Position numbers and translations under genes: made by a program. A stretch of DNA of 64,000 nucleotides from Peribacillus simplex (lineage in GTDB: Bacteria > Bacillota > Bacilli > Bacillales > DSM-1321): positions 248,001 to 312,000 of the forward strand of contig NZ_FTMX01000001.1 in the NCBI RefSeq assembly GCF_900156045.1, written 5' to 3'. The notes under the pieces are model-generated. The model searched no databases. It worked only from the letters and a program-made list of their open reading frames with translations, and was not told the origin of the DNA. Shown in pieces: positions 16,722-25,167 of the stretch; the stretch's first letter is position 1; each line of letters opens with the position of its first letter.

Positions 16722-17126
16722 ATGAATAAAAATGATGCAGGTCAAGTTTTTTTAAGAGTGATTTTAGGTCTAACTTTTTTCATTCACGGAGTTTCAAAGT
16801 TTCAAGGGGGCATAGGGAATACGGCTGGATTTTTCGATAGTCTTGGCATTCCAGGCTTCATGGCGTACATCGTTGCAATAATCGAATTGATCGGAGGACT
16901 TGCGGTTATACTGGGTTTGGGAACACGAATCGTTTCCGTCCTATTTGCGGTCATTATGGCGATGGCGATTTTCACGGCAAAATTACCTGCCGGCTTTCTT
17001 GGAAACGGGCAAGCGGCGGGCTACGAACTGGACTTGGCACTGCTGGCCATGTCTGTCTATCTAGCGTGTGCAAACCGCACGGTTCTTTCTTTGGATCATG
17101 TGATTTTCAATAAAAAAGGGAAGTGA
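16722..17126 (+). CDS. catD: DoxX family membrane protein, CatD-like
   Basis: 134 residues, four predicted membrane helices, with the DoxX signature near the N-terminus (FLRVILGLTFFIHGVSKFQGG) and a short basic C-terminus. In B. subtilis catD is cotranscribed with catE and induced by catechol and quinones; its exact biochemical role is not settled. AAAGGAG precedes the ATG. The next gene starts four bases after the stop. Confidence 0.82.
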   Translation: MNKNDAGQVFLRVILGLTFFIHGVSKFQGGIGNTAGFFDSLGIPGFMAYIVAIIELIGGLAVILGLGTRIVSVLFAVIMAMAIFTAKLPAGFLGNGQAAGYELDLALLAMSVYLACANRTVLSLDHVIFNKKGK

Positions 17127-17130
17127 TAAT

Positions 17131-17979
17131 ATGGATAAAAATTTTCATCAAAAACCAATTACTTTTGTTGGCGAAGTCAGTATAAATGTTTTGGATTTGA
17201 ATAAGGCCATTCTGTTTTATCAAGAAATCATCGGTCTTCAAGTATTGAAGAAAACCGACCGGCAAGCTGTTTTAACGACAGACGGAAAAACCCCGTTGCT
17301 GACACTTGAGCAGCCTGCGGATGTGATTCCGAAAGAAGGGCGGACGACGGGCTTATATCACTTTGCCCTTTTGCTGCCAAGCCGTGCCGACTTATCGATT
17401 TTTTTACGCCATTTACTTCAAACGAAATATCCATTTGGAGCGGCGGATCATGAAGTAAGTGAAGCGCTGTACATTACCGATCCGGATGGCAATGGCATTG
17501 AAGTATACTCTGACCGGCCATCCACTGATTGGAAATGGGCCGGTGGGGAAGTCGCTATGGGCACGGATCCGTTGGATGGGAATGACCTTCTGGAAGAAAG
17601 CGATGGTGAGTGGAGCAAACTCCCTGCAGGTACTTTAATGGGGCATATTCATCTGCATGTAGCGGATTTACGTAAAACGGAGGAGTTTTACATGCAAGGT
17701 CTTGGTTTTACCGTTGTGAATCGATATGGAGGAGCGCTCTTTACTTCAACCGGCGGATATCATCATCACATTGGGTTGAACACATGGAATGGCGTGGGCG
17801 CCCCTGCTCCAAAGGAAAATAGTGTGGGGCTGAACTGGTATACTCTCGTTTTTGCAGATGAAGATGCGAGAAACAAAGTAACGGAGCAACTGAAAGGAAT
17901 CGGGGCTGCCGTCACGGAAAAAGAAGGGTTTTTCGCTGTAACAGATCCATCTGGCAATGAGATTCATTTAGTAGTCTAA
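17131..17979 (+). CDS. catE: Catechol-2,3-dioxygenase, CatE-like (VOC superfamily)
   Basis: 282 residues (B. subtilis CatE has 285) with two glyoxalase/VOC modules, about 10-130 and 165-282. Candidate Fe(II) ligands of the C-terminal module are His in GHIHLHVAD, His in YHHHIGLNTW and Glu in GNEIHLVV. The enzyme opens catechol between ring carbons outside the hydroxyls, detoxifying catecholic compounds. It lies directly downstream of catD and 20 bases before the azoreductase, in one apparent quinone-stress operon. Confidence 0.83.
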   Translation: MDKNFHQKPITFVGEVSINVLDLNKAILFYQEIIGLQVLKKTDRQAVLTTDGKTPLLTLEQPADVIPKEGRTTGLYHFALLLPSRADLSIFLRHLLQTKYPFGAADHEVSEALYITDPDGNGIEVYSDRPSTDWKWAGGEVAMGTDPLDGNDLLEESDGEWSKLPAGTLMGHIHLHVADLRKTEEFYMQGLGFTVVNRYGGALFTSTGGYHHHIGLNTWNGVGAPAPKENSVGLNWYTLVFADEDARNKVTEQLKGIGAAVTEKEGFFAVTDPSGNEIHLVV

Positions 17980-18011
17980 TTTAAAAGCAGAAAGCAAGGG
18001 TGAGGGTAATA

Positions 18012-18698
18012 ATGGGATTCTTAAGTAGATTATTTGGAAATAAAGAAACCGCGGCAGGGGAGAATGAAAAAATGACAAAAGTATTATTCGTTAAAGTGAA
18101 TGATCGTCCAGCAGATCAGGCAATCAGCTCGAAAATGTATGACACATTCTTAAAAGCATATAAAGAGACACACCGTACAGATGAAGTGACCGAGCTGGAT
18201 TTATTTAAAGAAGAACTTCCTTACTATGGAAATACGGCGATAACCGGGTTGTATAAACGCAACCAAGGTCTTGAACTGACAGCCGAAGAGGAAAAGGCAG
18301 CAGAACTGGTTGACCAATATTTAAATCAATTCCTGGCCATGGATAAAGTGGTATTCGCTTTCCCTCTATGGAACTCAACGGTTCCTGCACCGCTAATCAC
18401 ATATCTTTCCTATTTGGCACAAGCCGGTAAAATGTTCAATTATACGGCGGAAGGTCCTGTCGGGTATGCTGGTGATAAAAAAGTCATGCTATTGAATGCC
18501 CGCGGTTCCGATTATGCATTGGAAGGTATGGCTTCTGCTGAAATGGCCGTGAATTTAGTGAAAAATATCATTGGCCTATGGGGGATCAACAATCCGGAGG
18601 TCGTGGTCATTGAAGGCCATAATCAGTATCCGGACCGGACACAAGAAATCATCGCGGATGGTTTGGAAAAGGTTGCAAAAGCGGCTGAAACATTCTGA
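18012..18698 (+). CDS. azoR: FMN-dependent NADH:quinone oxidoreductase / azoreductase
   Basis: Flavodoxin-fold AzoR protein with the core MTKVLFVKVNDRPADQ..SKMYDTFL starting at residue 21, the FMN-contact region FAFPLWNSTVPAPL, and a NARGSDY loop near residue 165. These enzymes reduce quinones and azo compounds with two electrons, avoiding semiquinones. Start: GAGGG before ATG 18012 favours a 228-residue product with a 20-residue basic/hydrophobic extension (MGFLSRLFGNK); the usual AzoR start is ATG 18072, which has a weaker ribosome site. It completes the catD-catE-azoR set. Confidence 0.85.
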   Translation: MGFLSRLFGNKETAAGENEKMTKVLFVKVNDRPADQAISSKMYDTFLKAYKETHRTDEVTELDLFKEELPYYGNTAITGLYKRNQGLELTAEEEKAAELVDQYLNQFLAMDKVVFAFPLWNSTVPAPLITYLSYLAQAGKMFNYTAEGPVGYAGDKKVMLLNARGSDYALEGMASAEMAVNLVKNIIGLWGINNPEVVVIEGHNQYPDRTQEIIADGLEKVAKAAETF

Positions 18699-18730
18699 TT
18701 GCGAGTTGAATGAATAGCAGGTAATAAGAT

Positions 18731-18760
18731 AAGGCCCTCCATATTAATGGGGGCCTTATT
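18731..18760 (+). terminator. Intrinsic terminator after azoR
   Basis: Stem AAGGCCCTCC/GGGGGCCTT with a short A/T loop and TATTTG after. It lies between convergent azoR and rocR and may serve both strands. Confidence 0.8.
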
Positions 18761-18775
18761 TGTGCGGAAATGAGG

Positions 18776-20188
18776 TTATTTGACCTGATACTTTTTCAAG
18801 CGGTATTGAAGGCTTTGGCGGCTGATATTCAAGGCCTTGGCAGCCTTGGAGATATTCATGCCATGTTCCTTCAAGATCTTCTCCAAATATTGCTTTTCAG
18901 TATTGGCGATATAATCATCAAGAGATAAGGTCGACTCCTGTAAATCTCCATTTGCATGATTCTCTTTTCTTTCGGGATGAATGTCTTCCAAATGGGCTTT
19001 CTTCCTAAATAAAGTCGGAAGGTGGGTGATGGCAATCTTTGTATCGCCAGGTTCCATTAAATTCATGGACCCCTCAATGATATGTTCAAGTTCCCTTACG
19101 TTCCCGGGCCAGTCGTAATCATAAAAAAGCGAGTAGACCTCTTCACTGATCCCTTCAATATTCAATTCGAACAGCGCATTGAATTTCTCGATGAAAGATT
19201 GCGCCAGCAAGGGAATATCCTCTTTCCGTTCACGAAGAGGCGGGATGAATAACGAAACGACGCTTAATCGATAATATAAATCCTTTCGTAAATGATCATT
19301 TGAAATGGCATCTATTGGATCTTCATTTATCGTTGCTATGACCCGTACGTCAATTTTTTTATCCTTCGTATCCCCAACACGGCGAATCGTCCTTTCTTGA
19401 AGGGCCCTTAATAATTTCGCCTGCATATTCGGATTTAAGGAATTGATTTCATCTAGCAGGATGGTCCCGCCCTGTGCCTGTTCGAATAAACCTGGCCTTT
19501 CAATCGATCCGGTGAAGGCCCCTTTCTTCGTACCAAAAAGAATTCCTTCAATAAGACTATCTGGCAGGGCAGCACAGTTTTGGCTGATGAAAGGATGTGT
19601 CGAACGGCTGCTGCCATTATGGATGCTTTGGGCAAAGAGTTCTTTTCCCGTTCCCGTCTCCCCAACGATGAGGATGGAGGATGCCGTCCTGGTCGAACGC
19701 TTGCTTTTTTCAATGACTTCCAAGAAATTCTCACTCGTGCCGATGATGCTGTCAAACGTATATTTCGTATCGCCTTTATTCAGGATATTATCTTTAATGA
19801 TTCTTTCAAGATTCGTTATATCCTTTGCCACTTCAATGGCTCCAATGATATTTTGGTTCTGATCCAAAATCGGGAACGTATTATTAATTGTTGTAATTTC
19901 CTGTCCGAGATTATTGAAGTAGGTCTGCTTCGAGTTTTCGGTTTTCCTTCCAGAATGAAGCGCCCGTATTAATGTGCTCTCCGCTTCTTCCTTGAATATA
20001 AAGATCTCGTGAATCTTTTTCCCTAATACCTCTTCTGAATCCATGCCTTCGATTTCTGCCATTTTCTTGTTATATATAATGGTCCGGCCTTTTATATCGA
20101 TTATATGTAACCCGATATCGATTACGTCCACAAGTGAATGGAGGATGGTTTGGAAACCTTCTATTTTAACGATTTGATCTAAATGCAT
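18776..20188 (-). CDS. rocR: Sigma-54-dependent activator of arginine/ornithine catabolism, RocR-like
   Basis: 470 residues (B. subtilis RocR 461). A PAS sensor domain covers about residues 15-115. The AAA+ domain (about 150-385) has Walker A GETGTGKE, sigma-54 contact loop GAFTGS, Walker B ILLDEI and an arginine finger region. A Fis-type HTH lies at the C-terminus (MNISKAAKALNISRQSLQYRL). The start at base 20188 has GGGAGG five bases upstream; a longer in-frame form to 20350 would run through the regulatory region and is rejected. It is divergent from rocADG and is expected to bind ornithine or citrulline and drive the promoter at 20504. Confidence 0.88.
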   Translation of the reverse strand: MHLDQIVKIEGFQTILHSLVDVIDIGLHIIDIKGRTIIYNKKMAEIEGMDSEEVLGKKIHEIFIFKEEAESTLIRALHSGRKTENSKQTYFNNLGQEITTINNTFPILDQNQNIIGAIEVAKDITNLERIIKDNILNKGDTKYTFDSIIGTSENFLEVIEKSKRSTRTASSILIVGETGTGKELFAQSIHNGSSRSTHPFISQNCAALPDSLIEGILFGTKKGAFTGSIERPGLFEQAQGGTILLDEINSLNPNMQAKLLRALQERTIRRVGDTKDKKIDVRVIATINEDPIDAISNDHLRKDLYYRLSVVSLFIPPLRERKEDIPLLAQSFIEKFNALFELNIEGISEEVYSLFYDYDWPGNVRELEHIIEGSMNLMEPGDTKIAITHLPTLFRKKAHLEDIHPERKENHANGDLQESTLSLDDYIANTEKQYLEKILKEHGMNISKAAKALNISRQSLQYRLKKYQVK

Positions 20189-20247
20189 GAATGCCTCCCG
20201 TTTTTCTTCTTTTCTTAGAGCTATTGTAGAGGAATTGAAGCAAAGGC

Positions 20248-20303
20248 GCAAATAAAATTTGCACAGCAAGATTATTTTGCATTGAAGTGCAAAAATATTT
20301 TGC
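20248..20303. promoter_or_regulatory. Paired inverted repeats, candidate RocR enhancer (UAS)
   Basis: GCAAATAAAATTTGC (20248-20262) and GCAAAAATATTTTGC (20289-20303) are near-perfect 15-bp inverted repeats, 41 bp centre to centre (about four helical turns), and lie 200-255 bp upstream of the sigma-54 promoter. Paired sites at this distance are usual for RocR-type enhancers. They also sit next to the rocR start, allowing autoregulation. Confidence 0.7.
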
Positions 20304-20343
20304 GGAAAAAGTGAAAAAAAGCTGTTTTTTATGGTTTTTCGAG

Positions 20344-20360
20344 TTGGCATGAATTTTGCA
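20344..20360 (+). promoter_or_regulatory. Second sigma-54-like -24/-12 element
   Basis: TTGGCATGAATTTTGCA has the exact spacing of TTGGCAC-N5-TTGCA with one change (C to T in the -24 block). It points toward rocA 160 bases upstream of the main promoter. It may be a secondary start or an inactive relic. Confidence 0.4.
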
Positions 20361-20503
20361 TTAATAAAAAGTGTAAGGTTAAAACGACAAAAATAGGGTT
20401 TAGAGCAAAAAATAATGGCATACTATGTCAATTTTGCCCCAAAAGTGCTGAATTTCATTGCATTTTTAAAGAAAAAACATTATTTTTTCAAAAAAATGAA
20501 AAG

Positions 20504-20520
20504 TTGGCACGGAACTTGCT
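20504..20520 (+). promoter_or_regulatory. Sigma-54 (SigL) promoter of rocADG
   Basis: TTGGCACGGAACTTGCT is a full match to TTGGCAC-N5-TTGCW. It ends 50 bases before the rocA start. Confidence 0.93.
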
Positions 20521-20570
20521 TGATTAATAAGCGAGAAGTAAAAACATAAACTTTAGGGAGATGAGCCATA

Positions 20571-22118
20571 ATGGTCCAACCATATAAACACGAACCATTT
20601 ACTAATTTTAAAATCGAAGAAAATAAAAAAGCTTTTCAAGCGGCATTGAATGATGTAGCTAGTGAGTTAGGGAAGAAATATCCGCTGATCATTAATGGTG
20701 AAAAAGTGTTTACTGATGAAGTCATTACCTCTGTAAACCCGGCAAATAAAGAAGAAGTTATCGGAACTGTGTCTAAAGCGAATAAGGATCTTGCTGAGCA
20801 AGCGATGCAAGCGGCAGATAAAACATTCCAAACTTGGAGAAAAACTAACGCGGAAGTGCGTGCAAATATTTTATTCAGGGCTGCAGCCACCATTAGGAGA
20901 AGAAAACATTATTTCTCGGCACTATTGGTTAAAGAAGCAGGAAAGCCATGGAATGAGGCGGATGCAGATACAGCGGAAGCGATCGACTTCATGGAATACT
21001 ATGCACGTCAAATGCTGAAGCTTAAAGATGGCATGCCAGTGGAAAGCCGCCCGATTGAACATAATGCTTTCAGTTATATTCCACTTGGTGTCGGTGTCAT
21101 CATCTCACCTTGGAACTTCCCGTTTGCGATCATGGCAGGCATGACGACGGCTGCTCTTGTTTCAGGAAATACAGTCTTATTGAAACCGGCGAGTACAACA
21201 CCGGTCATTGCAGCTAAATTCATCGAAGTGTTGGAAGAAGCGGGCTTGCCTGCAGGAGTCGTGAACTTCATTCCAGGAAGCGGTGCAGAAGTGGGCGATT
21301 ATTTGGTAGATCATCCTCGTACACGTTTCATCAGCTTTACTGGATCTCGTGATGTTGGAATCCGCATTTATGAGCGTGCTGCAAAAGTTCAGGAAGGCCA
21401 AATCTGGTTAAAACGTGTCATCGCTGAGATGGGCGGTAAAGATACGATCGTTGTTGATAAAGAGGCTGATCTGGAATTGGCGGCACAATCAATCGTCGCT
21501 TCTGCATTCGGATTCTCCGGTCAAAAATGTTCTGCTTGTTCACGTGCCGTCATAGTGGAAGATGTATATGACCAAGTCTTGAATCGTGCGATTGAATTAA
21601 CGAAAGAAAAAACAGTCGGGGAACCAACGGATGTAAACAACTTCATGGGTCCGGTCATCGATCAAGCAGCTTACGACAAAGTCATGAGCTACGTTGAAAT
21701 CGGTAAAGAAGAAGGGAAACTTGTTGCAGGGGGAGAAGGAGACAATTCAAAAGGTTTCTTCATCCAGCCAACTATCATTGCCGATGTGGATGAGAACGCA
21801 CGTGTCATGAAAGAAGAGATTTTCGGACCGGTGGTTGCATTCTGTAAGGCAAAAGATTTCAATCATGCAATCGAGATTGCCAATAACACGGATTATGGAT
21901 TAACGGGTGCGGTCATCTCGAACAACATTGAACATATTGAACAAGCGCGTGAGGATTTCCACGTAGGTAACTTGTACTTCAATCGCGGCTGTACTGGTGC
22001 CATTGTAGGATATCAGCCATTTGGCGGATTCAATATGTCAGGTACGGATTCAAAAGCGGGCGGTCCTGATTATTTAGTTCTTCACCTTCAAGGAAAAACA
22101 ACATCTGAAACGCTATAA
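20571..22118 (+). CDS. rocA: Delta-1-pyrroline-5-carboxylate dehydrogenase
   Basis: 515 residues, identical in length to B. subtilis RocA. It oxidises glutamate gamma-semialdehyde/P5C to glutamate with NAD+. Aldehyde dehydrogenase motifs: SPWNFPFAI (cofactor site) near residue 180, FTGSRDVG, general-base Glu in EMGGKD, and catalytic Cys320 in GQKCSACSR. First gene after the sigma-54 promoter, with AGGGAGATG upstream. Together with rocD and rocG it channels ornithine to 2-oxoglutarate. Confidence 0.96.
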   Translation: MVQPYKHEPFTNFKIEENKKAFQAALNDVASELGKKYPLIINGEKVFTDEVITSVNPANKEEVIGTVSKANKDLAEQAMQAADKTFQTWRKTNAEVRANILFRAAATIRRRKHYFSALLVKEAGKPWNEADADTAEAIDFMEYYARQMLKLKDGMPVESRPIEHNAFSYIPLGVGVIISPWNFPFAIMAGMTTAALVSGNTVLLKPASTTPVIAAKFIEVLEEAGLPAGVVNFIPGSGAEVGDYLVDHPRTRFISFTGSRDVGIRIYERAAKVQEGQIWLKRVIAEMGGKDTIVVDKEADLELAAQSIVASAFGFSGQKCSACSRAVIVEDVYDQVLNRAIELTKEKTVGEPTDVNNFMGPVIDQAAYDKVMSYVEIGKEEGKLVAGGEGDNSKGFFIQPTIIADVDENARVMKEEIFGPVVAFCKAKDFNHAIEIANNTDYGLTGAVISNNIEHIEQAREDFHVGNLYFNRGCTGAIVGYQPFGGFNMSGTDSKAGGPDYLVLHLQGKTTSETL

Positions 22119-22136
22119 ATTTTAGGGGGAATCAAC

Positions 22137-23330
22137 ATGACAACTTTAACGGAAAAATTAATCGAGCAAACAGAACAATATGGTGCAAACAATTATAATC
22201 CACTTCCAATCGTCATTGCGAAGGCAGAAGGAGTTTGGGTGGAAGATCCTGAAGGCAACAAATATATGGATATGCTTAGTGCCTATTCAGCAGTGAACCA
22301 AGGCCACAGGCATCCGAAAATCATCGACGAATTAAAAAAGCAAGCTGATCGCGTAACATTAACGTCCCGTGCATTCCATAGTGATAAATTGGGCCCATGG
22401 TATGAAATGGTTTCACGCATTACGCAAAAAGACATGGCACTGCCTATGAATACGGGTGCTGAAGCCGTTGAAACAGCAATCAAAGCTGTTAGACGCTGGG
22501 GCTATGATGTTAAGGGAATCGCAGAAAACCAAGCTGAAATCATTGCATGTGTCGGGAACTTCCATGGCCGTACGATGGCAGCGGTGTCCTTGTCATCCGA
22601 TGAGGAATATAGAAGGGGCTTCGGACCGATGCTGCCAGGGATCAAGCTTATCCCTTACGGCGACCTTGATGCATTGAAAGAAGCGATTACACCGCAAACG
22701 GCTGGATTTTTAATCGAACCGATTCAAGGTGAAGCGGGAATCATCATACCGCCACAAGGATTCTTAAAAGAAGCTTACGAATTATGTAAAGAAAATAATG
22801 TCCTATTCGTTTCTGATGAAATTCAGTCAGGACTTGGACGTTCAGGAAAAATGTTCGCCTCTGACTGGGATGGAGTAGTTCCGGATATGTACATTTTAGG
22901 AAAAGCGCTTGGCGGCGGGGTTTTCCCAATCTCTTGCGTAGCTGCAAACCGTGAAATTCTTGGCGTGTTCAATCCTGGTTCCCATGGTTCTACATTCGGC
23001 GGCAATCCATTGGCATGTGCGGTTTCCATCGCTTCATTGGAAGTCCTTGAAGAAGAGAAGCTTGCGGAACGTTCATTGGAGCTTGGACAATACTTTATGG
23101 ATAGTTTAAAAGAAATCAAGAATCCAATGATTAAAGATATCCGCGGCAGAGGCTTATTCATCGGAGTCGAATTAACAGAAGCAGCAAGACCTTATTGTGA
23201 GCAGCTTAAAGAAGAAAAACTGCTATGTAAAGAAACACATGATACAGTTATCCGTTTTGCTCCGCCATTAGTGATTACAAAAGAAGACTTGGATTGGGCA
23301 ATCGAACGCATTAAAAGAGTTTTATCCTAA
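22137..23330 (+). CDS. rocD: Ornithine aminotransferase
   Basis: 397 residues, PLP fold type I. The Schiff-base Lys is Lys256 in ILGKALGGG; the PLP Asp lies in [14 protein letters not shown]; the N-terminal [22 protein letters not shown] is diagnostic of ornithine-oxo-acid transaminases. It converts ornithine plus 2-oxoglutarate to glutamate semialdehyde plus glutamate, supplying rocA. AGGGGG lies ten bases before the ATG, 18 bases after rocA. Confidence 0.95.
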   Translation: MTTLTEKLIEQTEQYGANNYNPLPIVIAKAEGVWVEDPEGNKYMDMLSAYSAVNQGHRHPKIIDELKKQADRVTLTSRAFHSDKLGPWYEMVSRITQKDMALPMNTGAEAVETAIKAVRRWGYDVKGIAENQAEIIACVGNFHGRTMAAVSLSSDEEYRRGFGPMLPGIKLIPYGDLDALKEAITPQTAGFLIEPIQGEAGIIIPPQGFLKEAYELCKENNVLFVSDEIQSGLGRSGKMFASDWDGVVPDMYILGKALGGGVFPISCVAANREILGVFNPGSHGSTFGGNPLACAVSIASLEVLEEEKLAERSLELGQYFMDSLKEIKNPMIKDIRGRGLFIGVELTEAARPYCEQLKEEKLLCKETHDTVIRFAPPLVITKEDLDWAIERIKRVLS

Positions 23331-23352
23331 TATACCTATGAGGTGAATTCCA

Positions 23353-24618
23353 TTGAGTACAACGATCAAAGAAGAAAAAGAAACTGCCAGCTTGCTTGAT
23401 TCAACACAGGTCGTAATCAAGGAGGCGCTTGATAAGCTTGGCTATTCTGAAGAAGTGTTCGAGCTTTTGAAGGAGCCTCTCCGGATGCTGACCGTCCGGA
23501 TTCCGATTAAGATGGATGACAATACGACGAAGATTTTCACTGGATACCGTGCCCAGCACAACGATGCTGTCGGTCCGACGAAAGGCGGAATCCGTTTTCA
23601 TCCCGAAGTGGATGAGGAAGAAGTCAAGGCACTTTCAATGTGGATGAGTTTGAAATGCGGAATCGTGAATCTGCCATATGGCGGAGGAAAAGGCGGCATC
23701 ATCTGTGATCCGCGCCAAATGTCCATTGGTGAATTGGAAAGGCTTAGCCGTGGATACGTTCGGGCAATCAGCCAAATAGTGGGGCCGACAAAAGATATTC
23801 CGGCCCCGGATGTTTATACAAATTCACAAATCATGGCATGGATGATGGACGAGTACAGTAGAATAAGAGAACACGATTCTCCTGGTTTCATTACAGGTAA
23901 GCCACTGGTACTGGGCGGTTCACACGGCAGGGAAAAGGCGACTGCACAAGGTGTCACCATCTGTATCGAGGAAGCGGCAAAGCGTAAGGGCATAGAATTG
24001 AAAGGTGCACGCATCATCGTCCAAGGATTTGGGAACGCAGGAAGCTTTTTGGCCAAATTCATGCATGATGCAGGTGCGAAAGTGATTGGCATATCGGACG
24101 CATATGGTGCCATTTATAACCAAGATGGTCTGGATATCGATTACTTACTTGATAAAAGGGATAGTTTTGGAACGGTAACGACACTATTCGATAATACAAT
24201 CACCAATCAGGAACTTCTGGAACAAGATTGTGATATTTTAGTGCCTGCTGCCATTTCCAATCAAATCACCAAAGAAAATGCACATCTTATCAAAGCCCAA
24301 ATTGTCGTGGAGGCAGCGAATGGACCTACCACTTTGGAGGCGACCAAGATCCTGACGGAACGCAATGTACTTCTCGTACCTGATGTATTGGCAAGTTCAG
24401 GCGGTGTGACAGTTTCTTACTTTGAATGGGTTCAAAATAATCAAGGTTATTATTGGGAAGATGCAGAAGTCCAAACCAAATTAAAAGAGTTATTGGTCAA
24501 TTCATTTAATCAAGTTTATGAAATGTCCGGGACAAGAAAAGTGGATATGAGGCTGGCGGCGTATATGGTCGGTGTCAGAAAAATGGCAGAAGCCTCGATA
24601 TTCCGTGGCTGGGTATAA
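23353..24618 (+). CDS. rocG: NAD-specific glutamate dehydrogenase
   Basis: 421 residues from TTG 23353 (GAGGTG upstream). Glu/Leu/Phe/Val dehydrogenase motifs are intact: the catalytic Lys loop LPYGGGKGGI near residue 115, the substrate segment AQHNDAVGPTKGGIRFHP, and the Rossmann fold VQGFGNAGSFLAKF. It deaminates glutamate to 2-oxoglutarate and ammonium. In B. subtilis rocG stands apart from rocABC; here it is the third gene of the operon, so it probably shares RocR/SigL control. Read-through into the next small gene is likely. Confidence 0.93.
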   Translation: MSTTIKEEKETASLLDSTQVVIKEALDKLGYSEEVFELLKEPLRMLTVRIPIKMDDNTTKIFTGYRAQHNDAVGPTKGGIRFHPEVDEEEVKALSMWMSLKCGIVNLPYGGGKGGIICDPRQMSIGELERLSRGYVRAISQIVGPTKDIPAPDVYTNSQIMAWMMDEYSRIREHDSPGFITGKPLVLGGSHGREKATAQGVTICIEEAAKRKGIELKGARIIVQGFGNAGSFLAKFMHDAGAKVIGISDAYGAIYNQDGLDIDYLLDKRDSFGTVTTLFDNTITNQELLEQDCDILVPAAISNQITKENAHLIKAQIVVEAANGPTTLEATKILTERNVLLVPDVLASSGGVTVSYFEWVQNNQGYYWEDAEVQTKLKELLVNSFNQVYEMSGTRKVDMRLAAYMVGVRKMAEASIFRGWV

Positions 24619-24655
24619 GCTTTAGTCAAATAATGGAGGGTGGAGGAGTGATTCC

Positions 24656-24910
24656 GTGTTAAAACCGATTCATACCATCGAGTGTGCTCAGGATGGGACC
24701 GTCGAACAAGTTTACGTTCAAAAGAATTCCTATGTTTATGAATGGGAGAGGCTCTTTTTAGTGAAAACGGAGGATGGGAAATTGATTGATGTTTCAATAG
24801 GTGCCAGTGGTCACATTACTGAAATTAATGTTTCGGCAGGGGATCCTATTAATAGAAAGCTTCCTTTAGCTTTGCTCCAAGACGATTTTGTTATAACTGG
24901 CTCTGATTGA
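24656..24910 (+). CDS. Small biotinyl/lipoyl-like (barrel-sandwich hybrid) protein
   Basis: 84 residues from GTG 24656, with GGAGGAG seven bases upstream. The alternation of short strands with V.VKTEDGKLIDV, GASGHITEINVSAGDPI and a final LALLQDD follows the barrel-sandwich hybrid fold of biotin carboxyl carriers and HlyD-type proteins. There is no AMKM or similar Lys motif at the hairpin, so covalent biotin or lipoate is unlikely. It lies 38 bases after rocG with no terminator between, so it appears to be the last gene of the roc operon. I do not know its function. Confidence 0.65.
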   Translation: MLKPIHTIECAQDGTVEQVYVQKNSYVYEWERLFLVKTEDGKLIDVSIGASGHITEINVSAGDPINRKLPLALLQDDFVITGSD

Positions 24911-24920
24911 TTATAGGAAA

Positions 24921-24971
24921 GAGGGTATTCCAAAGGCGGAAGCGATTTCCGCTTTGGGATGCTCTTTTTTT
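24921..24971 (+). terminator. Intrinsic terminator of the roc operon
   Basis: Long stem CCAAAGGCGGAA/TTCCGCTTTGG extended by GAG/CTC pairs, then seven T residues. Confidence 0.9.
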
Positions 24972-25167
24972 GTTGTGATCATTTAAAAGGTGATGATAAA
25001 GCCAGGAAAAAGTTTGAAAAGAAAAAACGCCCTGTTTCATGGTAAAATATCAGAATGATTGGACAATGCACGAAGCAGTTCCAAACCAGGAAGCTTCAAA
25101 GTGAATGGACCGACCTGTGGGGATTGTCGGGGAATATGTAAAGCTGAGAGGAGGCTGGAAGGGGAAT

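Noticed and set aside
20189..20350. N-terminal extension of the RocR-like protein by 54 codons
   Set aside because: It would run through the enhancer palindromes, lacks a ribosome site, and the shorter start at 20188 has GGGAGG and matches the usual RocR length.
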